A stretch of 64,000 nt of DNA from NCBI GenBank assembly GCA_963575745.1, contig CAUYUJ010018331.1, positions 1 through 64,000 of the forward strand, given 5' to 3'. The translations under genes were made by a program, and so were the position numbers. This document shows, piece by piece, positions 9,295 through 20,084 of the stretch; positions within the stretch are counted from its first letter, which is position 1; every line of letters starts with the position of its first letter. The stretch comes from Prorocentrum cordatum. Taxonomy: Eukaryota > Sar > Dinophyceae > Prorocentrales > Prorocentraceae. The notes beneath the pieces were generated by a model. It had not been told where the DNA came from, ran no database searches, and worked only from the letters and a program-made list of their open reading frames with translations.

Positions 9295-9480
9295 GAGACG
9301 GGGGTCAGCGCAAACGCGGGTCAGTCAGAGCGCCGGATCTTGCAGGAACCTGCAAGGCCACGGGTGCGCTGACCTGGGCTTGCGTGCAGGATCGTGCGGG
9401 CTTCTGCAGGCTCCTGCAGGCTCCTGCAGGATCCTGCAGGGCCCGACTGACCCGGGTCTGGACCCGCGCCAGGATCCCCG
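9295..9480. repeat. dispersed repeat, copy 2 (CTGCAGGATCCTGCAGG type)
   Basis: Shares the ordered phrases described for 7021-7190, including GAGACGGGGGTC, AGAGCGCCGGATCTTGCAGG, GACCTGGGCTTGCG and CCCGACTGACCCGGGTCTG. It has an extra tandem of CTCCTGCAGG units at about 9403-9440. Confidence 0.75.
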
Positions 9481-9499
9481 ATAGCAGCCGGGAGGGTCT

Positions 9500-9986
9500 C
9501 TAAGAAGCCCCCGCCTTCTCAGAAGCCCCCCCCCCACCGTCGTTTCAGAGGGCAGGGGCCTCAGAAGGGTCTGGAGGCTTCTGCGACGGCCCCTCCGAAG
9601 CTGGGAGAGCCTCCAAGAAGACCCTCGCCTTCTCAGGAGCCCCCCCCCTCGCGCTGCCCCCTCGCGCTACCCCCTCGCGCTACCCCCTGCCTTCTCAGAA
9701 GCCCCACCGCCTTCCGAGAAGCCCCCCCCCTCGCGCCTCCTCCTCCTCCTCCTCCTCCTCCTCCTCCTCCTCCTTCTCCTCCTCCTCCGCCTCCTCCTCC
9801 CGCCTCCCCTTCCTCCCTTCCTCCTCCTCCTCCTCCTTCCCCCCCCCTCCTCCTCCTCCTGCCCCTCCTCTCCTCCTCCTCCCTCCTCCTTCCCCCCCTC
9901 CTCTCCTCTCCTTCCTGCCCTCCTCCTCCTCCTCCTCCTCCTCCTCTCCTCCTCCTCCTCCTCCTCCTCTCGTCATCATCATCATC

Positions 9987-10046
<60 letters not shown>

Positions 10047-10230
10047 CATCATCATCCTCATCATCATCATCATCATCATCCTCATCATCTCATCCTCATC
10101 CTCATCCTCATCCTCATCCTCATCCTCATCCTCATCCTCATCCTCATCCTCATCCTCATCCTCATCCTCATCCTCATCCTCATCCTCGTCCTCATCCTCA
10201 TCCTCATCCTCATCATCATCATCCTAGGGG
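9500..10230. repeat. large pyrimidine microsatellite: TCC, then ATC, then TCATCC
   Basis: GCGCTACCCCCTC and AGAAGCCCCCCC phrases (9630-9735) give way to (TCC)n at 9738-9970, (ATC)n at about 9975-10050, then a nearly perfect (TCATCC)n run to about 10215. The tract ends just before retroelement R1. Confidence 0.95.
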
Positions 10231-10359
10231 GGTGGCAAGCGATGCCAACCTCCTAGGACTGTCTGGGTTCCCGCCGCAGCGGCAGAGGCTAAGCACAGAG
10301 CCAGCTGGCAGTCCTACGCTCGGCCGCTCCGCTGGCTCGCCAATCGGGCGATCGACGTT

Positions 10360-12599
10360 TTGCGCGCAGTCCATATTCAGCTTTCCCCGAGTTTGAGAGA
10401 TGTCCAGTCCTCCTTGCAGGATGCGCCGCTGGAATTCCAACCGGTTTCGGAACTCCAATCTCTCCGGCATAGGTTCCGCCAGTTGCTCGACGCCCTCGTG
10501 CTGGACGTCCAGCACGCAAGCTTTCCCGCAGTCAGCCAGCAAGCCCACACCATTTTCAGTGAATTCCAGGCGGAGGTCAGAAACTTCCACGACCAGGAAC
10601 GCTCCAAGGAAAGACTCCAGTCCACAGCTGCCTGGAAGCAATGGGTCCAAGAGCAAATGGCCCGAGGGGCGGGATGGGCCCACAGATGGTCCAATAACAC
10701 CACCTGCTGGAGACTTCAAAAGGTCAAGGCCAAGACTGGCCGATGGACGGGACAGCCCTCAGCCCTCCTCCTCCACGAGTCGGACCGCCTCACCGACCTC
10801 AGCAGGTCCCCAGGTACCCTCCCCAGCCAGAGGACGCCGCTAAACTCAGCCCCATTACCCCAGAGGCCCTCAGGAAAGCAGTCAGGATTTTCAGCCACCA
10901 GACCTGCCAGACCTGGGACGGAGTACGCCCGGAGCACTTCGGCCTGCTCACAGACGAGCAGCTCCAGGTCTTTGGCAATTGTTTGATGTGCGCCGAGCAG
11001 ATGGGGACCATGCCTACCCAGATCTTGGCCATCCTCGCGAACCTGATCCCGAAACTGAAGGCCGCAGGTGGGCCAGCCTATCGAGGCATCGGTTTGTCTC
11101 CAGGGATCTGTCGGACCCGGGCCAAAGTCAGACAGAGCGAAGCAAGGAAATGGGAGCGTGAGAGCCCCTGCAGCTTGCTGGCGCACCAAGCAGGCCGCAG
11201 TATCCTTGAGCGAGTATTTCAGCAGTCCCTCCAAGCAGAACAGCGCAGCCATCAGCAAGAGCCTCTACACACTGGTTCGGTTGTTCGGGACATGCCTAAC
11301 TACTACGAGCACATCAGCCGAGCCTCTCTGTTAGCGCGTGCTGAAGCTAGTGGCTTCAAGAAACCGTCCTCGCCGTTCTACTGCTTTAGTATCAAGCATG
11401 TATGCACACCACATCCAGCAACATCGCGCAATACATCGGCTTCCCTACTCGAAGCATCCCAGCTGGATGCGGTTTCGCCACCTATCTAGTCCAGATCTAC
11501 TGCCAACAGCCCTTGCAGCAGTGGGTACCGGCGCACCCCCGAGTTCAGCGCAGCCTCTTCATATACGATATTTTGCTGCAGTCGTTTCACTCGTGCAAGA
11601 AGCAGCTCGCGACAACGCTGCTCCTTGATGCTTTCAGCCATTCGCAACAACCAGGCACGACCTGCAGTGCCAGATCGCCGACAAGAAGTCAGTTGCCCTC
11701 GCCCCCTCCAGAGACATACAGGAGCGCCTAGAGATCGCGTTCGGCAAATACGCGGGCCCACAGCAGAAGGTCCAGGTCGCTCCGGATCTCGGCATCGATT
11801 TCCGCTCGGGTCTCGCTCGCAGGCAAGGCATCGGGAAGTCGACCCTCAGGGCCCGCCATGCCAAGCTTAAAACAAGGACCTCGGGGCTCGCCAGTATCAA
11901 GAAGGCCCAAGGGGACACCAAGAAGGCTTGCAACACAGACCTCCGCCAGGCCCACTTCTACGCTTCGGAGGTTGTGGGGATCGACAACGTAGAGCTTCGC
12001 AAGTCGCAGTCGCTCTTCCTTAAGATCGCGGGCCCAGGATCCAGCGCGCGCTCGAGGAGTCTGGCGTTGTGCATCCTTGGCGACCTCTGCTGGAGACCAG
12101 CAGTCGGCCTTGTTATTTTGTGGAGTCAGCTTGTCTGGCGAGCGGCGACCGGCACCGCGTCGCAAGGTTTTGGCTTTCCAGAGTTGCGCTCCATGTGCCA
12201 GGAGGTGCTAGACATCCCTCCAGCCAAGTGGGGCATCTGCCGAGGACCGATCGGCGCCGCCTACTTGAGTCTTTCGCGCATTCAGTGGGTTGTCGCGCTT
12301 CCGTTCGTTCTCCAGGACAACATAGGAAACCGGCACATCCCGACCAGCACCTCCCCGATGATTGAGAGCGCGATCGCGGCCGTCGAGATGACAGGCGAGA
12401 ACCAATTCGAGCAGCCCCCCGCTCATCTGGACCTTCGGCGTCACGCACGGACGCGCTCGCTGAACGAGACCGATGGCAGGAAGCTGCGACAGCGTCAACA
12501 CCACAACGAACCGCTGGAGCGAGTGGGGGACCTGCCAGACCACCAGGATCTGAACACGTTTTTCTTTCTCCTCGAGCTGAACTCCAAGTTGCTCAAGAG
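10360..12599 (+). pseudogene. retroelement R1: decayed reverse transcriptase gene
   Basis: Reading across frames gives one RT-like protein. Residues before about 10820 (frame of 10360) form a helical N-terminal region. The frame of 10743 then supplies TWDGVRPEHFGLLTDEQLQV, PKLKAAGGPAYRGIGLSPGI and, near 11287, RDMPNYYEHISRA, which I read as RT motif A with its aspartate. The frame of 11402 supplies IPAGCGFATYLVQIYCQQP (motif B) and SLFIYDILLQS where motif C is expected; the first catalytic Asp would then be Tyr. The frame of 11974, open back to about 11650, carries the C-terminal region (DLGIDFRSGLARRQGIGKST, then LNETDGRKLRQRQHHNEPLE). At least three frameshifts break the gene, so it is not functional as written. 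No endonuclease is seen with it. Its end is set by the start of the R2 ORF; the true boundary is uncertain. Confidence 0.7.
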
Positions 12600-13124
12600 A
12601 TGGAATTATTTCCTACGTTTCTTGACGATGGCGCCGCAACTGCTGGCAGCGCTACCCCGATTGGTGGCCTCCCTACCCCCGGAGATGCTGCCCCTCCTCC
12701 TCAGCGTGCTGATGTATCAGAGCTGGAACAAAGGCTGGCGGCAATGGGCCAGGCTCAGATTGCGCAGGCGACGGCTCAGCTCACGGCGACGGCAAATTCT
12801 CTCATCGCGCATCAACAGCAGGTCTTCACCGCACAGGTGCACGAGTTCCTGACAACCAGCAAACAGAAAGCGGCGCACCTCGACCTGCACGACAAGAGCA
12901 CTCACGAACTACATTCCAGAGCAGGCAAGGTCGAAGCAGACCAGCAGCGCATGCGACGACAGCTACAAGCAATGGAGCAGACATTGGCTGTGGCAGAAGC
13001 ATCAGTACCCTTTGACGGTCAACGGATCGCCGAATGGGATAGAGCCCCTGACCCAACGGTGTTCAGCACCGGTGCACCGCGAGCAATGGCGCCAGCAGCC
13101 ATCAAGACAGCGCTATCGGAGTAG
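12600..13124 (+). pseudogene. R2 first ORF, N-terminal coiled-coil part
   Basis: 174 codons from ATG 12600. After a Pro/Ala-rich start (TPIGGLPTPGDAAPPPQRAD), residues about 40-135 form a long helical, probably coiled-coil, segment (SELEQRLAAMGQAQIAQATA ... EADQQRMRRQLQAMEQTLAV). This is the architecture of first ORF proteins of non-LTR elements, which bind element RNA as oligomers (family knowledge). A TAG at 13122-13124 ends it, but the same frame continues with sensible protein sequence, so the stop probably splits a longer ORF. Confidence 0.55.
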
Positions 13125-13614
13125 ATTGCGGCTTCTGGCGTTCCTGCTGATCAGCGCGCACTTCGCGGCGATGTTCCCCAACGGAGATTTCATGTGCAAA
13201 TTCAAGACGGAGCCGCGGCTCCGTCTAGGGCAATGGCGCTCCCCCGTGCACTCAAGACGCCCGCTGGCCCCCGCGCATTCAATCGTTTCGACGCGGGCGG
13301 GGTCAATGCGCCAGCGTACGTCAGCGCCGACAAGAGTCCAAAGCAAGTGCGATTGAAACTACAAACTAAGCGGCTTCAGCGCGTCATCCAGGACGCCTAC
13401 TCGGACCGCCGCATTGGGGCGCAGAGAACCAAGGGCATCATCACCATCGACGCGGTGCCGCTGGTTGTGGTCGAGGTTCAAGGCCCTGAGGACCCTTGCC
13501 AAGCTGCGCTGGGATTCGCCCATCCCCGCGCGCTTCCAGATTGACAAGCAACCTTTGATGGCTGCATTTGGACAGGCATTCCCTGGCGTGGACACGTCTA
13601 CGTGGTTTATTTAG
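13125..13614 (+). pseudogene. R2 first ORF, C-terminal part
   Basis: The frame continues after the TAG as DQRALRGDVPQRRFHVQIQD and includes KQVRLKLQTKRLQRVIQDAY and AQRTKGIITIDAVPLVVVEV, a basic helix followed by beta strands. At about 13495 the sensible reading shifts frame to LAKLRWDSPIPARFQIDKQP and ends at a TAG (13612-13614). One in-frame stop and one frameshift therefore separate it from 12600-13124. It is likely the RNA-binding end of the R2 first ORF, by position. Confidence 0.5.
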
Positions 13615-13652
13615 CAGGAGGTGGTCGCCCTGGCCATCGGAGTGCGGACGGC

Positions 13653-14550
13653 GCAACGGCGCCATCATTACATGGAACGCACGCAGTCTGCTCTGCGATA
13701 AGCCGCACCGCAGGAAACCCAAACTCAACAAGTTCTCACCATTCAAGCGCAGGCTCGCTGTAATTTTACTTCAGGACTGCCGTGGTACGCTGGACAAGCT
13801 GACCACTGCGCTCGCCACATAGGCGCACCCTTACAAGATCTGCCACACTCACTTTTCTCAGAAAGCTGGAGGCGCAGCATTCCTGGTGCCGTTGGATACT
13901 CGGGGGCACCATAATCCGCACGTTCGCTTTCAACGCCAGACTCTCTGCGCTGGAAGGGCGGCGCTGCTCGCCATCTCCAGCGAGAAGGACAACTCCACCA
14001 TGGAACTGCTGAGCGCCCACAACTTCGATACCGATGCTAACTCCCAAGGCAAGTCTCAGTCGAAATGGCAAGAATTGGTGCGGTGGAGCCTGCAGGATCC
14101 TACTCGGAGGGCATTTCTTGCGGCGGGGGGCTACAGTGCCAACTCTTGCCCGACGCGCAGCTACGTGGACCTTGCCAATGAGGTCCCCCGTCCTGGCGCC
14201 GCCCCAGGTGCGCGCAGTCGGGGTTCTCAACCATTGCAAAGCTACTGGGAGAGTCTCTTTTCGATGGCTGCTGAAGTCGCAACCGGCTGCCCCACTCGCT
14301 ATTGCAGAGACGCGGCTACGGCGGCAACTGTGGACATAAGTTTCTCTGGCATACCTGCGCGCTACCTTCTTGATGTAGAGTTGCTGGCCGAGGTGGGCGT
14401 GGATGCTGCGGCCATCTCCGACCCCAGGCTCCGCGACCACACGCCGATCGTGCTACTGCTTCGAGACCGAATTAAACGAGACGAACAAACTAGCATCCCT
14501 GAGCAGGTATTCCGAGATCCCCGCTATGGAGAGACCCTTGGAACAATTAT
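13653..14550 (+). pseudogene. R2 apurinic/apyrimidinic-type endonuclease domain
   Basis: The reading starts with NGAIITWNARSLLCDKPHRR and VILLQDCRG, which match the first strands of the endonuclease/exonuclease/phosphatase fold (the WNARS asparagine, and LQD where LQE is usual). A TAG at 13820-13822 interrupts it. The same frame resumes as KICHTHFSQKAGGAAFLVPL and finishes with VELLAEVGVDAAAISDPRLR and RDHTPIVLLL, the terminal D-H-x-P signature. In non-LTR elements this domain nicks target DNA to prime reverse transcription. The Glu-to-Asp change in the second motif and the internal stop suggest loss of function. Confidence 0.65.
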
Positions 14551-14553
14551 TGG

Positions 14554-16085
14554 ATGTTGGCTGCTCAACATGATCTATTCCCAGCGGTCTACCAATGGAG
14601 ATGCATGACGGAATCCATGACAGAGGCGGCGCGGCAGGTTCGCGATGAACTACAACGACGACCGATCTCCGCTAGAGACGCCCGTTCCATGGGAGGCAGG
14701 CTCATCGCGCTTCGAGCTATCTCCCGATGTATCTGGCGCAACGACGTCTACGCGGCCCAGAAGTTGAAGGCCGCCACCGTCGATGGCGCGCGCTTCATTG
14801 ACATCGTGAGTGGCGTCGTGGAGCTCCGCGAGAGAGACGAGCTCGCTCTCATCATACGCGTCGCCAACTACGAGTGCGCGCAGATGGAGGCCAGGCTCGC
14901 TGAAAGCAGGGCGCCCAAGAGGGAGGGGGCAGCGGCGGAGGTCGCGAGACGAGCAGCCCGCGCGCACAAGCGGCGGTCCAACCTATGGCCCCCCAGGGCC
15001 CGTCGCCTCGCCCTCGCGGGGATCCGCCCCGAAAGCCTCCAATATTCACCAGCCACTGCCACAGGCCCCAATGAGATAGCCGCCGCCCTTGCCTCCCACT
15101 GGAAACCCATATTTGGCGCTAAAACAATTCAGGATCAGGCCCTTCAGGAGCATCTCGGCAAGGTTGCCCCGGCAAGACCCTCTGCATCTTAGATTGCCCT
15201 CGGAAGCCGAGCTTCGCCGATCTCTACCTCATGCTGGACGTTCTGCCCCCTGGCCCCGATCAGCTCCCATGCTCTGCCTGGGGTGCTCGGCCCGAACAAC
15301 TGACAGTCCTACATCGACCGATGGCCCACCTATACGGTGGACACGCAGCGGCCCTGGAGCTCAACGATAGCCCCTTCGCCCCCTTGCAGGATCAGAACCC
15401 GAAGATGCCCAGGGATGCGTGAGGAGCCCTGGTATGGTCAGACCCTTTAGTCTTCGGAACACCGACACCAAGCTCATGGCACCAACCACTAACTTTCAGC
15501 TCCGTCAGGTTGCTCAAGATCGTACCCATAAGGCCCAACAAGGTTTTATCCCAGTGCGTAACTTCCTGTCAAACATCATCTCCCTGGGCGCGGAGGCACG
15601 CAAGGCCAGCATCACCCACGAGGCCGAGTCGGACCTCCCCATCTTTGCCGCCGACGATGTCGAGGCGGCGTTCCCGTCCCTGGGCCACCAAGTGGCTGTT
15701 CGCGATCTTGAGTCGGGTAGGGCTTCCAGCAGGGGTATTGAACTTCATTCAAGCGTTGTATCTCCTTTCTAGAGGTTTCCAGGATCCAAACCGCTCGGCC
15801 TTCCTTTTCCCATCTTTGCTCGGGAGTGCTCCAGGGGTGCCCCTTTGTCTGGGTCTCTTTGGGCCCTGGCCATGGGCCCCGCCCTCAGGTGCCTGCGCGC
15901 AGCCACCCAGCTCCCGAAGGCGAGGCATCGCAAGGGCGCGCTTGGGGGGTGCGCGGACGACGTCGAGATGGCAATGCCACGCCTCCGCGACTTGGTGGGA
16001 GTCTCACAAGTTTTTCTGGACATAAAACGTTGTGCTGTTCTCAAGCTCCAGGGGGCAAAATGCGCCCTGGCCCCACTGTAGACTG
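14554..16085 (+). pseudogene. R2 linker and reverse transcriptase domain
   Basis: The frame of 14554 encodes a basic helical linker up to a stop at 15190. RT then reads in successive frames: PPGPDQLPCSAWGARPEQL (15231 frame), VRPFSLRNTDTKLMAPTTNF and the motif A-like DVEAAFPSLG (15419 frame), LQGCPF (15826 frame, motif B region), then ALGGCADDVEMAMPRLRD (15845 frame), where the motif C Asp-Asp codons at 15956-15961 are intact. At least four frame changes occur in 900 bases. Dinoflagellate LINE-type RTs are the closest family I can name. It is degraded and cannot be translated as one protein. Confidence 0.7.
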
Positions 16086-17378
16086 AATGCGCGGCCGAAG
16101 TCTAGGCCAAGATCCGAAATGAACTCCGCCGTCGGATTCCACGCTGGAGCAACTTTAAGATTGCGGGCCACAACACAGACCTAGGAGTAGAAATGGGGCC
16201 CGCGTCCACGCTAAGGATTATCTGGGCCTCTGCTGCGGAAAAGTGGTGGTCGCGGACTATCTCCCTTCTCAGGGGTTGTTCCGAGTGTGCTTTCCATGCT
16301 GTACACCACCATCGCGCTCTCTACTCTCTCGTATCTTGCTCAGCAATTTCCCGCCTCGGCGCTTCACGAGCTGCTGAGGCCCCCGCCGAACAGTCTCAGT
16401 CTCGCAGATCTGAATGCCCTCCCATCGTCGCTTGCTGCATCACCATCCTCTGTCGCACTGCTAGGGCGGGCCAGCAGCTGACGCACCTTCTCGCCCAGTG
16501 AATTATGCGCGGCAGAGGGCACTGCGCAGTCTGAAAGAATATGCACAGGACAATGCCACGATTGTTCGCTTCCTAACAGGCAATGCTCTGCCCCCGGCTG
16601 GAAGCGTCCATTCTCGATTGCACACTTCTTAGAGCGCGCGAGGCTTCCCCCACCCGGTCCCCATGACACCCAAGGATGGCTACAGGCGTTTCGGGCAGCG
16701 CGTGAGCGCGCCATACTCGCAACGAGCGGGCCACGCCGCCCGCACCCGCAGCGCATTTTTCCACGTTCCCTTCGAGGGTATGCCTTCCCTGATACCTTCC
16801 CTATCACTCTCTGCAAGCGTCTTCTAGCGTGGCAGGTCACTGTTCCTGGGGGGCGTAGGTCGGTGGCGGGACGGTGGGAACACTGCAAGACCTGCCTCGC
16901 TACTCTCAAGCCCGCCTGGCAGTGCAGCACGTTCAAAACCCCCTGCGGGGCTTGGACGACTACAAATAAGCTGCACATCGGCAGCCCGCCATCCACGTGT
17001 ATATGGGGCTGCCAGCAGCCCGGCGAAATAGCACTCGATTTACGGTGCCCGCGCATGTTTCATCACCTCGCCATGCACCAGCCATGGAGAAGGCGCCACT
17101 TACCAGGCCCCCCTCTCGCGTTGCTCGGCCTGGGATGGGATGCGGACTACGAGCGCGAAGGCTCAGAACTCACGCGCACAGAATGCCTGCGCGACGTCGT
17201 GCTCGCTAATCATCTGTACCGCAGGACTTCGCACAGCACGCGCCGATGTCCTTGGCGCGCGCGCGTGACATCAGAGGTGCAGCAGGGCTCGCCATGGAGC
17301 GACAACTGTCGTTTTATTGTAACTACTTGTTTTTACCGTCTGTCTATTGGTTCGGGGATGGGGTGGTGGGGTTTTTGA
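16086..17378 (+). pseudogene. R2 post-RT region with Cys-rich tail
   Basis: After the RT core, phrases such as KIAGHNTDLGVEMGPASTLR (16146 onward) and VLSMLYTTIALSTLSYLAQQ (about 16280, another frame) continue the thumb region. The final ORF (16863-17378) holds CIWGCQQPGEIALDLRCPRM, a C-x3-C ... C finger-like motif often found at the end of these RT proteins, then LRDVVLANHLYRRTSHSTRR. Several stops lie in between. The tail ends at a TGA at 17376-17378. Confidence 0.55.
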
Positions 17379-17785
17379 TTATGTGGGGTGGGGATTGGTC
17401 TTGGCACTGTGAGCCCTCGCTTGTTGCGGTCGAGAATTTTTCCCGTTCAGAGCATCGTCCTGGTCTGCTGCGAAGTCGGCGACTCGGCTCTCTCGCTCCC
17501 GCTGCGCCTCTCTTCTCTCTGTCCTGTGGGGGGGGCGAGGCCTGAGGATGGACTGCGGGTGGGGGTGGGGTCGCATCTCTTTTCTCTGCCTCTCGAGCTG
17601 CTGCGGCTGCAGCCCCATAGAGGCGATCGCGTCATCCTAGGGCTGTCTCAGCTCCACGGGCTCAGCAGTGGCGCAAGTGGTCACGGGGCGCGCTGCCCCC
17701 AAGGAGGCCTGAAATAGACCCTCAGCGCCACCCTGCTGGAGCCCGTGCTGGTTGGACCGTCCGCGTCGGCTACGTCGTCTCGTCC
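17379..17785. other. gene-free 3' flank of R2
   Basis: Mixed sequence without a convincing ORF, possibly the R2 3' untranslated region. A GTGGGGGTGGGG-like G-rich run is at about 17528-17570. The microsatellite begins right after it. Confidence 0.3.
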
Positions 17786-17789
17786 TGTT

Positions 17790-18845
17790 TTTCCTCCTCC
17801 TCCTCCTCCTCCTCCTCCTCCTCCTCCTCTTCCTCCTCCTCCTCCTCCTCCTCATCCCCCTCCGCGTCCTCATCCTCATCCTCATTCTCATCCTCATATT
17901 TTTTTGATCCGCGGGTCGAGAGCGCACCTCTTCCGGTCGAAACTAAGCGGGCCGCGCGAAGCTTGAATTAGGCAGAAAAGAGGAGGGAGGAAGCGGCGGA
18001 GCCTGAGAGCGAGAACGAGCATCCCCATCCTCATCCTCATCCTCATCCTCATCCTCATCCTCATCCTCATCCTCATCCTCATCCTGCGCGCCGCCAAATC
18101 ACTTGGCGGGCGCGGAGCGCCGGGACCTCCTGCGCCGCCGCGTCGGGCCCGTGCCCCCCCCACCCCGAGGCGACAGCCGCGCCGACCGGCTCGAGCGCGA
18201 CGAATCGGGAGCCCCCGCCGCCGCCTTGGCGCGCCTTCCGCGGGGTCCTCGTGCGCGAGCCGAGCCTCCGCCGCGGCCTCCTCTTCCCACTCCTCCTCCT
18301 CCCCCTCCTCCGCCTCCTCCTCGTCGTCCTCCTCATCCTCCTTCGCCTCCGCCGCCTCCTCCTCCTCCTCCTCCTCCTTGTTCTCCTCCTCTTCCTCCGC
18401 CTCCTCCTCCTCCTTTTCCTCCTCCTCCTCACTGGCCCCCTCCGCCGCCGCCGCCTCCTCCTCCTCCTCCTTTTCCTCCTCCTCTTCCTCCTCCTCCTCC
18501 TTCTCCTCCCTCCCTCCCCTCCTCCTGCTCATCCGCTCCTCCTCCTCCTCTTCCTCCTCCTCCTCCTCCTCCTCCTCCTCCTCCTCCTCCTTGTCCTCAT
18601 TCGCCTCCGCCTTTTCCTCCTCCTCCACCTCCACCTCCTCCGCCTCTGCCGCCGCCTCCTGCTCCTCCGCGTCCTCCGCCTCCGCCTCCGCCTCTTTCTC
18701 CTTCTACTCCTTTTCCTCCCCCCTCCCCTCCTCCTCCTCTTCCCTCCTCCTCCTCCTCGCCGCCTCCATCCTCCCCGTCCTCCTCCTCCTCCTCCTCCTC
18801 CTCCTCCATCTCCTCCTCCTCCTCCTCCTCCTCCTCCTCCTCCTC
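17790..18845. repeat. TCC and TCATCC pyrimidine microsatellite between R2 and R3
   Basis: (TCC)n at 17792-17850, (TCATCC)n at about 17870-17895 and 18025-18083, then mainly TCC with occasional GCC/TCG units up to 18845. A unique GC-rich island at 18090-18260 interrupts it. It generates long spurious Ser/Pro/Leu-rich frames on the plus strand and Glu/Arg-rich frames on the minus strand. Confidence 0.95.
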
Positions 18846-19996
18846 TGGGTGGATGATTTGAGTCAGACTGCACATGGATCCAGAGCCGCTGTCCGCACAC
18901 GATTGGTCTCATGCTTGGCTGACACTTGTGCTGAACTTGAACGTCACGGTCTGGCTGTGTCACCCAAGTCCGTCGTTCTTTGCACTCACCTCGATGATGC
19001 TCGAGCTGTAGTTCGGAGGCTTGCGGCCAAAGGCTATCGCCTTAAGGTCGCCATCCAGGCGGCTTATCTCGGCGGCGATCTCTCTGGCGGTAGACGACAC
19101 GGGCGGGCCATTCGCCGTGCGCGAGCAGCCAAGCACTCTGCTATGTCCAGGAAGATCGTGGGCTTTGCGCGTGCCGCTCGCAGGTATCGGGTTCCTCGAC
19201 GCTTGGAGCTCCAGGGGGCTCAGCCTGCAGGCCTGTATGGGCATCAGTTGCATGGAGTGTGGGGCGATCAGCTGCAACAAGTGCGGCGCAAGCTAGCCAA
19301 CGCAGTGGGGCCCAGATTGACTGGACGTTGTGTGACGACGTTGCTGGACTTGAAGCCCCTGATCGCGATCCACAGTACAAGCTGCCGATAGACACCTTAC
19401 GTATGTGGCTCGCCATGTGGTCCTCTCGCCCGTCAGTGCATGCAGGTATGGCCTTATCTTGGAAGCAGATCGCCAGCGAGTTCGCTAGCCTCACTCCTGT
19501 CGCTCGGTGCCGCAGGATTCGTGGTCCTCAAGGAGCTGTTATAGCTTACTTGCTGCAAGCGGGCTGGACAGCTGAGTCGCCTTCAGACTGGACAGTCCCA
19601 AGTGGCAAATCGGCGTGGCAATTCAAGTTCGATGACCTCACTGGCCATTCCATCCTCGACGTGCCTGAGCCGTTCTTCCTTGAGTACAGGCAGTCTGTCC
19701 AGGACCAGATGTGGCAGAAGGCGGCACTACATCACGGAGGGGCAAGTATGGAGAACGGCGTCTGCAACTTCTCGTACAGGAAGCTGCTGACCCAGCTCGA
19801 GCAGGCGCCTGGCGGGTTCAGGCTCTCTGGCTTGCTGCTGGCTGCGGCGGCTGGCGCGAGCTGGCCGAGGACGCGTCGCCAGACGCGCTGCCGCCAGACC
19901 CTCTCTGTTCTCTGCCCTAGGTGCCACCTGGTACCCGAAACGGATTTGCACATAATGTTGGAATGTAGTTGTCAGTCGTCTCATCCGATTCTTTAA
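18846..19996 (+). pseudogene. R3 reverse transcriptase C-terminal half
   Basis: WVDDLSQTAHGSRAAVRTRL is the palm motif C (Val-Asp-Asp at 18849-18857, intact), followed by ERHGLAVSPKSVVLC, the strand-turn that typically follows it. Then RPLEG-like phrases give way to PAGLYGHQLHGVWGDQLQQV. The reading shifts frame near 19350 into PDRDPQYKLPIDTLRMWLAM and on to a putative zinc finger, CPRCHLVPETDLHIMLEC (about 19912-19965). The upstream RT motifs are absent: TCC repeats encode poly-Ser/Leu directly before WVDD. Confidence 0.7.
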
Positions 19997-20084
19997 ACTT
20001 AGCGAGGACCTAGTTTCGAAGGCCTACGCTCAGGCTGAAGCCGAAGAGTGCTACTGGACCCGCGGTTTAATCCCTAAGGCTTGG

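Larger units (their letters stand above)
12600..17378 (+). mobile_element. retroelement R2: endonuclease-reverse transcriptase non-LTR (LINE-like) element, decayed
   Basis: In order on the plus strand: a coiled-coil first ORF (12600-13614), an AP-type endonuclease (about 13653-14500), a linker, a reverse transcriptase (about 15190-16080), and a C-terminal Cys-rich region (about 16970-17300). This order is that of a classical non-LTR retrotransposon. Several frameshifts and in-frame stops inactivate it. It abuts R1 upstream without a visible boundary and is followed by 400 bases of ordinary sequence and then a pyrimidine microsatellite. No long terminal repeats were seen. Confidence 0.75.
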
